DNA of 64,000 bases from positions 43,527,598 to 43,591,597 of the forward strand of contig CM043962.1 of assembly GCA_014529385.2 (NCBI GenBank). The letters run 5' to 3'. Each line of letters begins with the position of its first letter. Position 1 is the stretch's first letter. A model generated the notes under the pieces. It was not told the origin of the DNA, searched no databases, and saw only the letters and a program-made list of their open reading frames with translations. Below are positions 47,072 through 59,075 of this stretch, in pieces. Both the position numbers and the translations under genes were made by a program. This DNA comes from Adiantum capillus-veneris (Eukaryota; Streptophyta; Polypodiopsida; Polypodiales; Pteridaceae).

Positions 47072-47600
47072 GGTGTTTGAGCACTCGCCATCAATTTGTC
47101 CTTCGTTGCTGCTACCCATTGAGTGCATGGCTGGAAATTCTCCTTGCACACGTCGTGTTCATGAGCCAGTAACTCATCACACATGTCGAAAATGTGCTCA
47201 TTCTCTACCTCAAAGTGCGACTAAGACACGAGAGGAGGAGTTGTCGAAGTAGAGCTAGTGGGAGAATCACCATGTGGTGCGCCCAATTCGTCCAATAGAT
47301 CTTGTCTTTGTCGTTCGACCTTGCGTGCCGACGCACCACCACCGAACATAGACCAATGGGGCACCTCCTCAAGGGAGGGGTGAGTGACACTTTCATCTCT
47401 TCGAGTGCTTTTTTGAGGATGCCAAAGCCCTTCGTTCTCCACGTGCTCCAATGTAATGCACCTCAAAGCGAGGGATTACCCTTTTGCACTTGTCGCAAGG
47501 ACAAGGAATTTGTCCTTGAGCCACTGATCATGTTCGGGGTCGTTCAAAGGGCCACGATCATCTCAGTCGACGTCCTGCAAAATAAAGAGGAGATTTAATT
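47072..47600 (-). pseudogene. CACTA (En/Spm) tnp2 transposase, upstream part
   Basis: On the minus strand an intron acceptor (TTTTGCAG) near 47583 leads to IPCPCDKCKRVIPRFEV, the cysteine motif of the transposase-associated domain at the N-terminus of tnp2 proteins. Further on come ENEHIFDMCDELLAHEHDV, CKENFQPCTQWVAATKDKLM and ASAQTP, where the frame meets the retrotransposon target site. With one GGTGT copy removed, the frame continues directly into LYDGA at 28003 and downwards. Frameshifts occur near 47450 and 47240. Confidence 0.75.
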
Positions 47601-47911
47601 CAAAAAATATATATTTAGTCACATGTGTCCTAAAAAATAAACAATTAATTAGAGAAAATAGTGTCAATTACATATTTCAATAAAAAAAGAGAAATGACAA
47701 AAAATTCAAAGAGAATAAAGTGCAATGAGTGCTACATTTTTTTAAAAATAAAGTGCAATTAGTATTTTCACTAAAATAAAGTGCAATCAATATTTGTGGC
47801 ATACTCTACCCTTTTCTTCTTCACCATCGCACCTGCACCAAGCCCCCCCCTCCCTACTCCACCTTCCACATCCTCTACCTTTCTCCCTTGTCTATCTCTC
47901 CCCTCCTTCTC

Positions 47912-47914
<3 letters not shown>

Positions 47915-47962
<48 letters not shown>
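47915..47962. repeat. (CA)n microsatellite
   Basis: About 24 CA units, read directly. Confidence 0.97.
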
Positions 47963-47965
<3 letters not shown>

Positions 47966-48290
47966 GCTGCTTTTTATACACAGTTTAACTCCTTCTGGTA
48001 TATAGGAGTAGCTTGTTGCCACTTCCTAGGTATAATTAACTGGGGACTAGTCTGAGTAACTTGTATTGGCGTGAGAAATCTCTTGTGAAAAATGGTTTGA
48101 ATTCACTAGCTGAAAGTCTAAATGGAAATTTAGTGGGCGGCTTCTTAATATATTGTACCTAACATCTTAGGAGTTAAGTGGGATAATGGGGTTTTTGGGC
48201 GAGCTGGCCTGACTCTGTAGACGTTGTCCTCTTCTGCTTGATGACACGATGGCTCCCTCTTGGCGGCATCTGCTCTACAACGCTCTCTCT

Positions 48291-48310
48291 GTGTGTGTGT
48301 GTGTGTGTGT
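48291..48310. repeat. (GT)n microsatellite
   Basis: Ten GT units; a shorter run follows at 48451-48468. Confidence 0.95.
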
Positions 48311-49156
48311 ACAAGGTGGCGCTGATGGTTCTTCTCCCTCTTGAAGTCGGACCCGCCATATTGCTATGGAAGGAATGTGGCTACTAGCACTGAACCCTAT
48401 AAAAGGTGAGTTTCCATGCTCACTTAACATTGGTACCTATGTGCTTCTGTGGTGTGTGTGTGTGTGTACTAGTGAAAGGGTGTCTGTACCTTGAGATTGT
48501 GAGGGTTTGCCCACAAGGGTGTGTATTGTTAGAGTGGTTGGCTCTATGGCAAAAGGCAAAGTAAAGCAAGCTATTGTGGAGTTGGCTGCTCCGACTCCAT
48601 CTCAGGTGACTTAAAACACTGATATGGACTATTGCTCGAGCTGCTTGGTTGTGTTGTGATTCACATTTGATATGGTAATAGAACTCATGCATGTTCTTGG
48701 CTATACTAAGTCAATGTATGACTGTTATGCTATGCTGATGGTTGGCAACTTCTAATGACCCTTAAGTATTTGCGGCACTGGATTATTTTTATCCCTTTTG
48801 AGTTCAGTGAAATCTTTCAATATTTGTCTACTAACCTGTCGTAGGGGTGTATATGAGCAGTGAAATACATTGAAAGGTTTCTTCAATGTAAGATAATGGT
48901 TGCCTTGTAATTTTTTAAGCTAAGAAAGTAACGATTGATGTTTTCTCTTACAACTTGGTAGATGACCCTATATTGTATGGTAGGTATTGGCTTACTTTGG
49001 GGGTTTAAGATAAGCGGCTTGGTCTATATTTTTGGGGCAGCTGTTGCGGTTATATTTCTCTGATGAGGTGCCTATGGGGTTTGTTATTGAGCTTGCCTTT
49101 CTTGCTCAGATACGGTCTATGCATGTTGATAGTGGTGTGACAGATCTTTGGCAAAG

Positions 49157-49430
49157 TTGCTCATGTGGCCGAATACGGTTGTGAATGATTGGTTGTGAAA
49201 ATGGTTAACAATGGTTGTGGCCGAGTATGGTTGTGAAGGGTTGTGAAATGTGGTCGAGTATGGTTGTGCATGGTACCTTATGGCTGCTCATGTGGCCGAT
49301 TGGTTGTGAATATGGTTAAGAATGGTTGTGGCCGAATATGGTTGTGAATATGGTGTGAAGGCTTGTGAAATGTGGCCAAGTATGGTTGTGCATGGTACCT
49401 TTTGGTTGCTCATGTGGTCGAATATGGTTG
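49157..49430. repeat. ~125-bp tandem repeat of GGTTGTG-rich sequence
   Basis: The phrase TGCTCATGTGG occurs at about 49157, 49284 and 49406 (spacings ~127 and ~122). Inside each unit GGTTGTG recurs several times, a nested short repeat. Confidence 0.85.
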
Positions 49431-50220
49431 CTTATTGCATCAATATCATGTTATTCAATGGGCATTGTCCTCACACTCCCTTGGCTTCTGGAACAACTGG
49501 GGGATTTTGGAATGTCCCACCTCTACGTGTTTATGATTAAGGGGAATTGAGCATTCATACTTACTATCTTTTATGTGGTTTTTTGAGTCCATCTAGGAAG
49601 GTGTAGTACACACTTATTAACATCTCTTTGTGTTACATGCAACTCCAAAGTATAGATTGACTGTACGTATGAGCACTATTATTGACCCAAAAAAATAGCG
49701 ATAATTAATGCAAAACTCTCTAAAGTTAAGAAACATGTATATGTGGCCCACTTCGGGGCTAAAAAGCCTCACAAAACTTGTCTCCGGCCTTATCTCATGA
49801 GAGCTTGCAAAACAAAAGGGGCTCCACTTGGTTTCCCTTGTCAATGAAACCATCTCTTTATATATGTTATGGTTACCTTTACCTTTCTTACTATTTGTCT
49901 TTGAAAGCAATCTAGTTGGGTGACATCTATAACATGTGGGATACCCATGCATCACCTGCATACGGTGCCAATGCTAACTATATGTTGTGTTGTTTCCATG
50001 GGTGCAGGTGAGGGTTACCTTCTCGACTATGGTTTTCAAAGCTCCTTGGCTTAAAGATGGCGGACTTATATATCTTCAGGCTCTTGATTTCTCTTGTACT
50101 TGTGTATAAAGACTATTCTGTACTATGAATGGTAATTATATCACCTCTTCATTGACATAGTTTCTAGTGTCTTTTGTACTTTGAAAGGATTCTTTAGTGT
50201 ATATGTTCTATTGTTATTGG

Positions 50221-50221
<1 letters not shown>

Positions 50222-50258
<37 letters not shown>
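50222..50258. repeat. (AC)n microsatellite
   Basis: About 18 units, read directly. Confidence 0.96.
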
Positions 50259-50259
<1 letters not shown>

Positions 50260-50410
50260 TTTATTCAGATCAATTGCAAAGACGATTTTGGAGTGGGGGC
50301 TATCCGCAAACGACATTGGATGCTCAACCTTGTTGGCAACCAACTCTTCAACGCACAGTAAATACCTAATATACTCCCCCCCCCCCCTTTCCCTATAGTT
50401 TTCTACCGCC

Positions 50411-50424
50411 ACACACACACGTGT

Positions 50425-50470
<46 letters not shown>
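50411..50470. repeat. (AC)n microsatellite with GTGTG interruption
   Basis: ACACACAC then GTGTGC then a long AC run; the interruption makes a small inverted repeat. Confidence 0.95.
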
Positions 50471-50473
<3 letters not shown>

Positions 50474-50641
50474 AATGGAAATAGAAAAAATGCATTGATT
50501 GCGCATACCTCGTCCATTTGTAGGGATTTACGACTAGTGTGCAAAGTAGAGCCTTCTTTTCTCCGCGCGGTAATAATGATTGTTGTTGATGATTAGTTCT
50601 AGGTGGCGGTGTGCGATTGGTTATTTGCTTGGTGTATGATT

Positions 50642-50644
<3 letters not shown>

Positions 50645-50730
<86 letters not shown>

Positions 50731-50742
50731 GATAGAGATAGG

Positions 50743-50802
<60 letters not shown>

Positions 50803-50847
50803 AATAGAGTAAGATAGGGAGAGAGAGAAAGAGATAGATAGAGAGAG

Positions 50848-50908
<61 letters not shown>

Positions 50909-51195
50909 TAGATAGAGAGAGAGAGAGAATAGAGACAAAGAGATAGATAGAGAGAAAGAGAGGGAGAGAGAGAATAGAGAAAGAGAGGGAGTACTAGATA
51001 GATAGAGAGAGAGGGAGAGAGAGAATAGAGAAAGAGAGGGAGTAGGAGATAGATAGAGAGAGAGGGAAAGAGAAAATAGAGAAAGAGAGGGAGAGAGAAT
51101 AGGGTAAGAGGAAAAGAAAGAGAGAGATAGAGAGGGAGATAAAAAGAGAGAGATAGAGAGAGAAAGGGAAAGAGAAAGAGAGGGAGAGATAGATA
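50645..51195. repeat. 550-bp (GA)n / GATA-rich tract
   Basis: A long purine run of GA repeats with GATA, GAAAGAGG and GGGAGA interruptions. Within it a unit of about 55 bp containing GAGAATAGAGAAAGAGAGGG recurs near 50970-51100. All open frames here (LSLSLS) are low-complexity artefacts. Confidence 0.95.
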
Positions 51196-51643
51196 GATGA
51201 ATTATCATCCACGGAGGTCAGATATGACCTATGGGACCAAAACAAAACATTACGTAGAGCAATGATTGTAAGTAAGTAAAGAGCAATGATTGCAAGTAAG
51301 TAAAGAGCAATGATTGTAAGTGAAGCCACCGTTTTGTGGGGTGCGTCATGCGAGAGTGCAGAGGCTTCTGTAGAGTGCTTTGGAAAAATTCTTTTTTACG
51401 TCCCCAAGATGGAGTTCAGAAATGACTTTCTACGTTCTTCTCTCTACCTTCTCTATCTTTATCTCACTCTTTTTGTCTATCTCTCTCTTTCTCTCTATGG
51501 ATGAGGCATTAGGTCAAAGAAGCAGCTGTTGTGAAGAGATGTCGCACAAGAAGCACAATAAAGAAGCACCCTATAGAGGCAAAAGCACTCTCACACTGCG
51601 CCCAACACAAAATGATGACTATATTTACGACTCTAACTCTTTA

Positions 51644-51671
51644 CCCTAAACCCTAAACCCTAAACCCTAAA
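51644..51671. repeat. Interstitial telomere-like repeat (CCCTAAA)4
   Basis: Four exact CCCTAAA units, the Arabidopsis-type plant telomere sequence, within otherwise non-telomeric DNA. Confidence 0.95.
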
Positions 51672-53560
51672 CGATGGCTACATTAACGTAATTGTATATA
51701 ATTAAATTAAACTTAATTGTAGAGAGTATGTAATTGTATATACTTAAATTATAGAGTGTCGATAATCCTTATATTTGTTTATGCATGTATCAAGGCAGTT
51801 AGTACGGGAGCATAGCACCCGAAGGTTAGAAGCTTCCTCTTGGATATAGTCATTTTTTAATCGTGGCATTGCGGTCGTTGATTCACTCATGCATGGTTTA
51901 TCGCAACGTATCTTTGGTTTTACCACGGTTGAGACTGTGATGATATCTAAAGAGGTGCCGCTTGACCTTTGGCACTACTAGTCCCTACTTAGGTCTACGA
52001 GTATGTATATGTATCTACGTGCTTATGTGCATATATACTTGTGTACATATATATAGATGAGTGAGTAGGGGAGTGAAGTTAAATCTTATATTGCTCTTTG
52101 TGTAATGTAGATGTCAAACGAGAGACCATTTGGTGGGGAGTATCCATCTGGCTCTTCTTTTGGTTGGTTCATATCCATGTGGGCTCCCACTCGGGGTGGA
52201 CATCGCCTCCACCGGACCCGAGTCTTGAGATGGTGAGACCAAGCAAAGAAAGAAACATTATTTGTGGCTAGTTAACCCTAAACCATGAGTGTTATATGTT
52301 TATTTTTGTTAATTGCAGGCATGGCCATCCTACACCTACTCTACTTAGGTTCCTCCATTGGTGGTAGATCCATACCTAGAGCGGGCTATCTCTTTACATG
52401 ACCAGTATCTCCGTTCAACGGATGCATTGTTTAGCCGGTACACTCCGCAGCAGCATGCGACCTATGATCTTTCTTCACAGTCCATGCCATGGGGGAGTCA
52501 GGGAGGGACTCCTTACATCCAGAGCCTCGCACTGATGGCACCTCAGTCTATGGCCCCTTCTTACCGTCCTACTCCCCTTCCATCGTAGGGTCCCACTCCC
52601 ATGGCATTGTAGGGGCCCACTCCCATGGCATCACAGGGTCCCACGCCACTCCATTCCACTCCTACTTCGCCAGAGCACCGTCGATGCACTTCTTCTAGCG
52701 GCGCACGTCAACGCTCGTCTCAAGGCAACGAGCACCGAGAGAGACGAAGCGGCGAGGGATCTTGTGTCTTCACTTGTTTTGGTAGTGGAGGGGGAATGGA
52801 GTCCCCTTTTCAGAGCGTGTCGCCCCTGCTATAGAGGACAAGGATACTGACTCTCTCGTGCTAGACACACATGGGTGCTACTACAAGGTAAAATGGTGGG
52901 GAGGTGGACTTTGGTACAACACAGGGCAAGGCGTATCGACACCATCTTCAGATTCTTATACATTTGATGTATAAGAATTGTTCTGTAAATTTTAGAGCCC
53001 AGCTGCCCGATCATGCACGCTACATTGAGGACACGCTGCATGCTAGATTTCCAAATGCCCGCGACTTTTTTCACAACAGTGACTGGAAGGGGTACATAAA
53101 AACATTTTTGAAAAACAAGCAGTATAGTGTATGGCACGCAGTGACCAACCAAGTTAGAGATCCAGAAATGAGTTATCGTAGTGGCAACATGGCATATGCG
53201 GAGTGGGAGTGGGCAATGCAAGAAAAGAGCGATCAGGTTGCACTGGGCTCATCCTACAGACAACAACGCAAAGCTCAGGCCAGACAAACTTATACGCACT
53301 ATGGCTCGGGAGGCAAAGCAACATGGAAGGACAAATATGTAAGATTGATGAAATTACAACCTAAATTGGTGATTGTAAAGATTATGGTTGATGATTTGTT
53401 ATTGTTATTGCTCTTAGGAAAATATCACTCTTAGTCGACCAACTAGAGAGATGGTCAAGTTTCAAGAGTGGCATACAAAATTTAAAACTTGGCGATGGTT
53501 GTTCAAGAACAATCACATCTTTGCGAGCAATTCGATGCAGCGGTTGGATCACTACAAGCG

Positions 53561-53565
53561 GTAAG
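53561..53565. repeat. Copia target site duplication, left copy (GTAAG)
   Basis: GTAAG precedes the left LTR and recurs at 58743-58747 after the right LTR. It coincides with a 5' splice site of the host gene. Confidence 0.93.
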
Positions 53566-53792
53566 TGTTGGAATTAGGGTTGCAGAGAAACACACACAGC
53601 TTGGAGAAGATGAAGGAAGCTCAAGGCACACAATAGAGAGTGTATAACTTAGTGTGCAATGGAAAGATAGATAGCCCTAGAGTGATGGGCATATATACAA
53701 TGCACGGGGGAAAAAAACTCCTAAAGAGGGAAAAAATGCCCCGGCGGTCCTAGTGTGTTCACACACATCACTACCACATGTATATGGTAACA
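53566..53792 (-). repeat. Copia 3' LTR
   Basis: 227 bp, TGTTGGAATTAGGG to ATATGGTAACA on the plus strand. On the element strand it is preceded by the purine run CTCCAGGGGGGATT (53793-53806), the plus-strand primer. Confidence 0.95.
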
Positions 53793-53867
53793 AATCCCCC
53801 CTGGAGTGATGCGGTGAACGAGAGCTGGCACATGAGTAAAGGGAAGTGCCATGCCCTGAGGACATGA

Positions 53868-54803
53868 TCAGTCCACGAAGGGGAGTAAGCCCAAAGCTTT
53901 GCGGAAAGCTTCAAGCTTCTCACGAGACAATGCCTTTGTGAAAAGATCTGCAAGGTTGTTCTGTGTTGGCACATAAGCCAAGCTGATCTCTCCTGCTGAG
54001 AGCCTCTCCCTGACATAGTGGTAATGCACCTCAATGTGCTTTGTGCGAGCATGAAAAACTGGGTTCCTCGCAACTGCCAATGCGCTATGACTGTCAGTGT
54101 AGATAGTGTTGGCAGTGTCCTGTCCAACACCCAAATCAGCCATAAGGCGTCTAAGCCATACACACTCAACCGTAGATGTGAAGACTGCCCTGTACTCAGC
54201 CTCACAACTCGAAGTGGCCACAGTAGGTTGCTTCTTGCTCAACCATGATATACATGAACTGCCAAGCATGAAACAAAAACCACTTGTGGACACTCATGTG
54301 TCAAAACAACCAGCCCAATCTGAGTCCGAAAAAGCATGTAAGTCTGGCGGCAATGATTCCCCCTTGGGATAAAACAAGCCAAGATGTAAAGTGCCACTAA
54401 GGTAGCGGAAAATCCTCTTGACAGCCTGCCAATGCTTAGACCCTGGGCTATGCATAAATCTGCTGACCTGTGAGACTGCAAACTGAATATCTGGCCTCGT
54501 GTTGCATACATAAATGAGGCAGCCAACAGCAGTTTGGTAAAGAGTGACATCAGCAAGATCGCCAGCATCATGTAGAGTCAACTTCAAACCTGTTTCCATG
54601 GGAGTGGCAATAGGTTTGCAATCCTCAAGTCCAAACTTACATAGCAATGTCTCTATGTAACTTTTCTGACACAAGGCAATACCACCATCACACTGCTTAA
54701 ACTGTATACCCAAATAATGATGCAACAGCCCCAAATCTTTCATCTTGAAAGTAGCATTCAAATCAGCCTTAAATTCAGCAATATGTCTCTCATTTGGTCA
54801 AGT
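53868..54803 (-). pseudogene. Copia RT C-terminus and RNase H
   Basis: After TGA at 54798-54800 the frame continues: MKDLGLLHHYLGIQ, SYIETLLCKFGLEDCKP, TRPDIQFAVSQVSRF, then DSDWAGCFDT (first RNase H aspartate). A TGA at 54294-54296 interrupts before STSGFCFMLGSSCISWLSKK, SSCEAEYRAVF (glutamate), TDSHSALAVARN (aspartate) and HIEVHYHYVRE, ending LADLFTKALSREK. All are typical copia positions. The TGA within DT-VSTSGF probably replaces an arginine CGA, a CpG change. Confidence 0.9.
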
Positions 54804-56432
54804 GATCAACAAATCATCAACATAAAGAACCACGATGAGAAATACATCACCCTCACGCTTTACATACAATGTGCTTTCTGTTGGAATGTTACGAAAGCCT
54901 TGTTTGACCAAATGAGTGCCAGCTTTCTCATACCAAGCACGAGGAGATTGCTTCAACCCATACAAAGCCTTGTTACATTTGCACACTTTGTCCTCTTGTC
55001 CTTTTATGACAAAACCGCGAGGCTGTGTTACATAAACTTTCTCAAATAATTCACCATTCAAGAAAGCAGTAACAATGTCTGATTGATCTACATCCCAACC
55101 AAAATGAGCTGCCAATGCACATAGAAAACGCACAGTAGTCATACGACAAGTGGGAGCAAAAGTCTCTTCATAATCTATGCCTTTTTGCTGTGCATAACCC
55201 TTTGCAACAAGTCGAGCCTTATGGCGATCGATCTCACCATCTGGCTTGCGTTTCAACTTGTAAACCCACTTCGTACCAATGGCCTTTTTGCCAGGAGGCA
55301 AATCACATAAAGTCCATGTGTCATTTTCTATAAGTGCATCATATTCTGATTGCATGGCAGCCATCCAATTTTCTGAATTCTGTGCTTCATCAAAAGTCAG
55401 AGGCTCCTCAACATCATGTAAACTAGACACAGCCAAATCATAACAATCTGATGCATAAGATGCATGGCGAGAGCCTGAACGAGTACGACTAGACAAAGGT
55501 GCATCCAATTTACTATCACGCAAAGTGTGCACCAGCCATTTGGGCATACCTCTAGCCTGCTCATTTTCAGCCCTTTCCTCATCAAGTACATCATGTACAT
55601 CTGCATCAGTAATAGGCTGATCTAAAACATTTTCAGAAACCCCCACAGGCTGTATATTTGCCTCATTGGAACTTACATTCGTATTTCCACCACTGAAAAG
55701 AGGCAACAAAGTGTCATAAATGTCCTGCGAGCTTACATTACTGTCTCTAGTACATGACAGCAAGGGCTGAACAGAATCTTCCACAAACACTACATCCCGA
55801 GAAACCAGAATACGTTTTGTTTGCGGATGATACAACCTGTAACCTTTGCTTTCAACACTATAACCAACAAAAATACATTTGACAGCCTTATCATCCAATT
55901 TTTTGCGCTGCACTTGTGGCACCAAAGCATATGCCAAACAGCCAAAAACACGCATGTGCTCAATAGAAGGCTTTCTATCATGCCATGCTTCATATGGAGT
56001 AATAGACTGCAAAGCTTTCGTAGGACACTTGTTAAGTACATAAGTGGCACACATGATGGCCTCAAGCCAAAAAGAATGCGGCAAAGCTTGACTTTTGACC
56101 ATACATCGTGCCATTTCCGTAAGTGACTTGTTTTTCCTCTCAGCAACACCATTTTGCTGAGGTGTATAAGGCACTATACATTGGTGTTTTATCCCACGAC
56201 TAGCCAGAAATGCATTAAATTCATGAGACATATACTCCCCCCCTCGATCGGAACGGAGGATGCCCATAGTACATTTCGAGACATTTTCAGCCATAGCCAG
56301 AAATTGTTTGAAGCACATAAAAACTTCGGACTTCGCTTTAAGCGGAAATACCCACGCATGCCTGGAGTAATCATCAATGAAAGTCACGAAGTATAGGTAA
56401 TGCCCAAGGACGGAGTTTGCATGGGCCCACAA
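54798..56432 (-). pseudogene. Copia integrase core and reverse transcriptase
   Basis: FVTFIDDYSRHAWVF (aspartate), ILRSDRGGEYMSHEF (aspartate) and PYTPQQNGVAERKNKSL (glutamate) make an intact DDE integrase core; HMRVFGCLAYA and CIFVGYSVESKGY follow. RT begins at WTLCDLPPGKKAIGTKWVYK and has KARLVAKGYAQQKGIDYEETF, DVDQSDIVTAFLNGEL and the catalytic VVLYVDDLLIT. The stretch is open for 544 codons. A frameshift near 56390-56410 separates it from the upstream gag-protease frame. Confidence 0.93.
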
Positions 56433-58213
56433 ACATCACTATGCACAAGCTGCAACCTGCATGTGGCCCGAACTGAACCATCCTTTGGAAACTTAGAACG
56501 CTGCATTTTACCCAGAATACAACCTTCACAAACATGTTTGACAGGTGCTTCAAGAGGCGGCAAAGAAGCAACCATATCAAATTTCTGCAAACGCAGTAAA
56601 CTGGCAAAATTCAGATGACCAAAACGTGCATGCCAAAGTTTTGCATCTGAAATAGCCCTTGAATCTTCAACAACATTTGCAAAATTTTGTCTACACTTGT
56701 CATATAAAGTGAGCTTATACAGCCCACGGCACAAAAGCCTAGATGCAACAATTTCATCACCAAAACTGAGATCATGAACTGTACATCTGTCATCCACAAA
56801 TTTGACTACAAGTCCAAGTCTAGCAAGTGCGGATACAGACAAGAGACTCTTCTTGATCCCAGGTACATAAAGTGCATCAACAAGTGTGAAAGAACTGCCA
56901 TTAGCAGCAGTAAGCACAATCTTTCCAACTCCCTGAACTGGATAAGAGGCGTTGTTGGCACAAGTGACTGAATTCCCATGAGAGACAGACTCGAGAGAGG
57001 TAAACAATTCACGATGTGAGGTAATGTGCTTTGTAGCACCACTGTCGAAATACCACACATGTGAATCTGCAGCAACTGACAAGCATGCATCATGGACAAC
57101 AGGATTGTAAGTGCACTCTACGCTAAAAGCCCATTCTGCATCAACATCAGCAACACAATTTCCTTTCACAGAAGACTCAACAATGGATGCATTTGTAGTG
57201 GATCCAGCATTTGCAGTAGAACCACCCTCTTTCTTCTTAGCCTCTTTGGCCTTCAACTTAGGGCACGACTTGATCACGTGACCATTAGCCTTACAATAAT
57301 GGCAACGCATCTTCTTTTTGCCCTTATCACCAGAATTTCCAGACGAATTGCTGCCAGCAGAAGCATTAGGAACATAATTTCTGATACTCGCAGCAGAAAC
57401 ATAAGAAGTGGTTGCATTGCTGTTACCACCCTTTCTTTGAGAAGCAATAAAAGCCTGCTCAACTGCACGCTGCCTAGTCTTGTTTTTTCTGGAAAGTGAC
57501 TCTTGCAACAACAATGTGCATAATGCATCAAACTTGACAACTTCTGGATTTCCTTGGGTCATAAGTCTCCAAGTACTAGCAAAAGTCTGGTAAGAATCTG
57601 GTAAGGCATCAAGAACAGTCTACACAAGGGAACTGTCTGAAATAACTTCACTTGCAGAAATAAGTTGCTCATTGATGTCCTTGACGCTAGCAAGGAAAGT
57701 GTCCATATCATCTTCCTCATGCATAATCTTTGACTCCAGCTCTTTACTCAGCAAAGCAATTTTAGCCTCATTGCGGCTTGCATAAAGACCTGCTAGAATA
57801 TCCCAAGCCTGTTTTGTAGATTTTGCTGAACGGATGTGAGGAACAATGGTGCGCTTCACAGACAACGCAATCAATGCATGAGCCTCCGCATCCTTAACAT
57901 CCCAACGAGCTTGTTCTATCGCAGACAAAACAACTCTAACAGCTGCAATCCTTGCAGCAAGACCTGCAACATCCTCAACATCGCCTACATCCTCAGAACC
58001 AGGACGTACATCAATGCCTTGCACAATGTTCCAGACACCCTTTGACACAAGAACATGTTGCATCATATAAGCCCACATAGGGTAGTTGTCCCCATCCAAC
58101 CTGTCCTCAGCAGCAAACATCTTGAACACATCTGTGTTGTTGTTGTCAGCCATGGTAAATGCTGCACCTGATGTGAGAACTGCCCGAAAATAGGAGAAAC
58201 GGAGCGGGAACAA
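56384..58213 (-). pseudogene. Copia gag and protease
   Basis: Gag starts at the AVLTSG or MADNNNTDV methionine near 58153, with LDGDNYPMWAYMMQHVL, VWNIVQGID, TKQAWDILAGLYASRNEAK and IMHEEDDMDTFLASVKDIN. A TAG at 57620-57622 stands where glutamine is expected (SSLV-TVLDALPDSYQTF). The zinc knuckle is MRCHYCKANGHVIKSCPKLK. The protease has VWYFDSGATKHITS (catalytic DSGA) and the pre-integrase module LWHARFGHLNFASLLRLQ with CEGCILGK. The order is standard for copia. Confidence 0.92.
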
Positions 58214-58500
58214 CTTGTGCTCTATAGCACAAACCGTAGAAGACTATAAGGCACATGTTATGCAGAAAACGACACTGATAGAAGTTCTGCACAAAATTAC
58301 GAAATAGCATGTGCAGTTCTGCCTGTAGTGGAAACGGAGGCCGAAATGAGCCCAAATCAAAAATCTGAGCAGACAAAGCTCTTCGAGTGAGCCCAAAAAA
58401 TTTGTCGACCTGCGAACGCTCGCCAAAGCTCACTGAAATCGGAGAAAGCGAGCAGGCCTGTGCTGGAGTAGCTGGCGACTAAGCCCGGGAGGACGTGACC

Positions 58501-58513
58501 TGCTCTGATACCA
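58501..58513 (-). promoter_or_regulatory. Copia primer binding site (tRNA-iMet)
   Basis: Reads TGGTATCAGAGCA on the minus strand, two bases inside the 5' LTR. Same site as at 3-15. Confidence 0.95.
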
Positions 58514-58515
58514 AT

Positions 58516-58742
58516 TGTTGGAATTAGGGTTGCAGAGAAACACACACAGCTTGGAGAAGACGAAGAAAGCTCAGGGCACACAATAGAGAGTGTATAACTT
58601 AGTGTGCAATGGAAAGATAGATAGCCCTAGAGTGATGGGCGTATATACAATGCACGGGGGAAAAAACCTCCTAAAGAGGGGAAAAATACCCCGGCGGTCC
58701 TAGTGTGTTCACACACATCACTACCACATGTATATAGTAACA
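58516..58742 (-). repeat. Copia 5' LTR
   Basis: 227 bp, same sequence as 53566-53792 with about eight differences. Promoter for the minus-strand transcript. Confidence 0.95.
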
Positions 58743-59075
58743 GTAAGTTTAAACAAATAATTTTGTATCATTTGTTTTAAGCTGTTGATATTTGTTTAAT
58801 TTGGTTTGGGTTTATGTAGAGTCAAGGTGATCAAATGTACGTGCATGTGGAGGAGGAGGAGGAGGATTATATGGAAAAATATTTGTCCAAACTTTCATAA
58901 AGTCCCAATGTGGCACAATGTATATACAACTATTTTTATTTTATCTATAACTTTTTTAAATAGTTGATCTTCTGCACATTAAATTGTCAAGGTAAAGTAA
59001 ATTCAATTTCAATCTTTTGTTTTTTTTGTATACTCTTTCAAAAAACAATTGATGTTTCATTGTTTTATGTAGGTA

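Larger units (their letters stand above)
47601..52110. other. Repeat-rich interval between two transposon genes
   Basis: No coding sequence is supported. It holds the (CA)n, (GT)n and (GA)n runs listed separately, the ~125-bp tandem repeat at 49157-49430, a C-run at 50376-50388 and telomere-like repeats at 51644-51671. Confidence 0.6.
53566..58742 (-). mobile_element. Complete Ty1/copia retrotransposon (5177 bp)
   Basis: Two 227-bp LTRs, GTAAG target duplications, an iMet primer site (58501-58513) and a polypurine tract (53793-53806) enclose gag-pol on the minus strand. The LTRs differ at about 8 of 227 positions by eye, mostly transitions. Coding damage is limited to one TAG, one frameshift and two TGA, so it is among the youngest elements here, though probably not autonomous. 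Confidence 0.95.
52111..58900 (+). pseudogene. Interrupted intron-containing gene, probably CACTA-associated
   Basis: Exon 1 (ATG 52111 to 52232) ends at GTGAGACC; exon 2 starts after TTGCAG at 52319. It encodes VDPYLERAISLHDQYLRSTD, a Pro/Ser-rich repeat QGPTPM, then HARYIEDTLHARFPNARDFF, DWKGYIKTFLKNKQ and SYRQQRKAQARQTYTHYGSGGKA, which recalls the end of plant Ptta/En/Spm accessory proteins. An intron (53339-53417) precedes REMVKFQEWHTKFKTWRWLF, ending KR at the GTAAG donor 53561, where a copia element is inserted. The last exon after 58820 encodes VHVEEEEEDYMEKYLSKLS and stops at 58898. TAG stops at 52346, 52586 and 52610, and a shift in exon 1, show decay. Identity is uncertain; introns are inferred from splice signals and phase. 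Confidence 0.5.

Noticed and set aside
50621-51329. 195- and 111-codon LS-rich frames on the minus strand
   Set aside because: Low-complexity translation of the GA/GATA tract.
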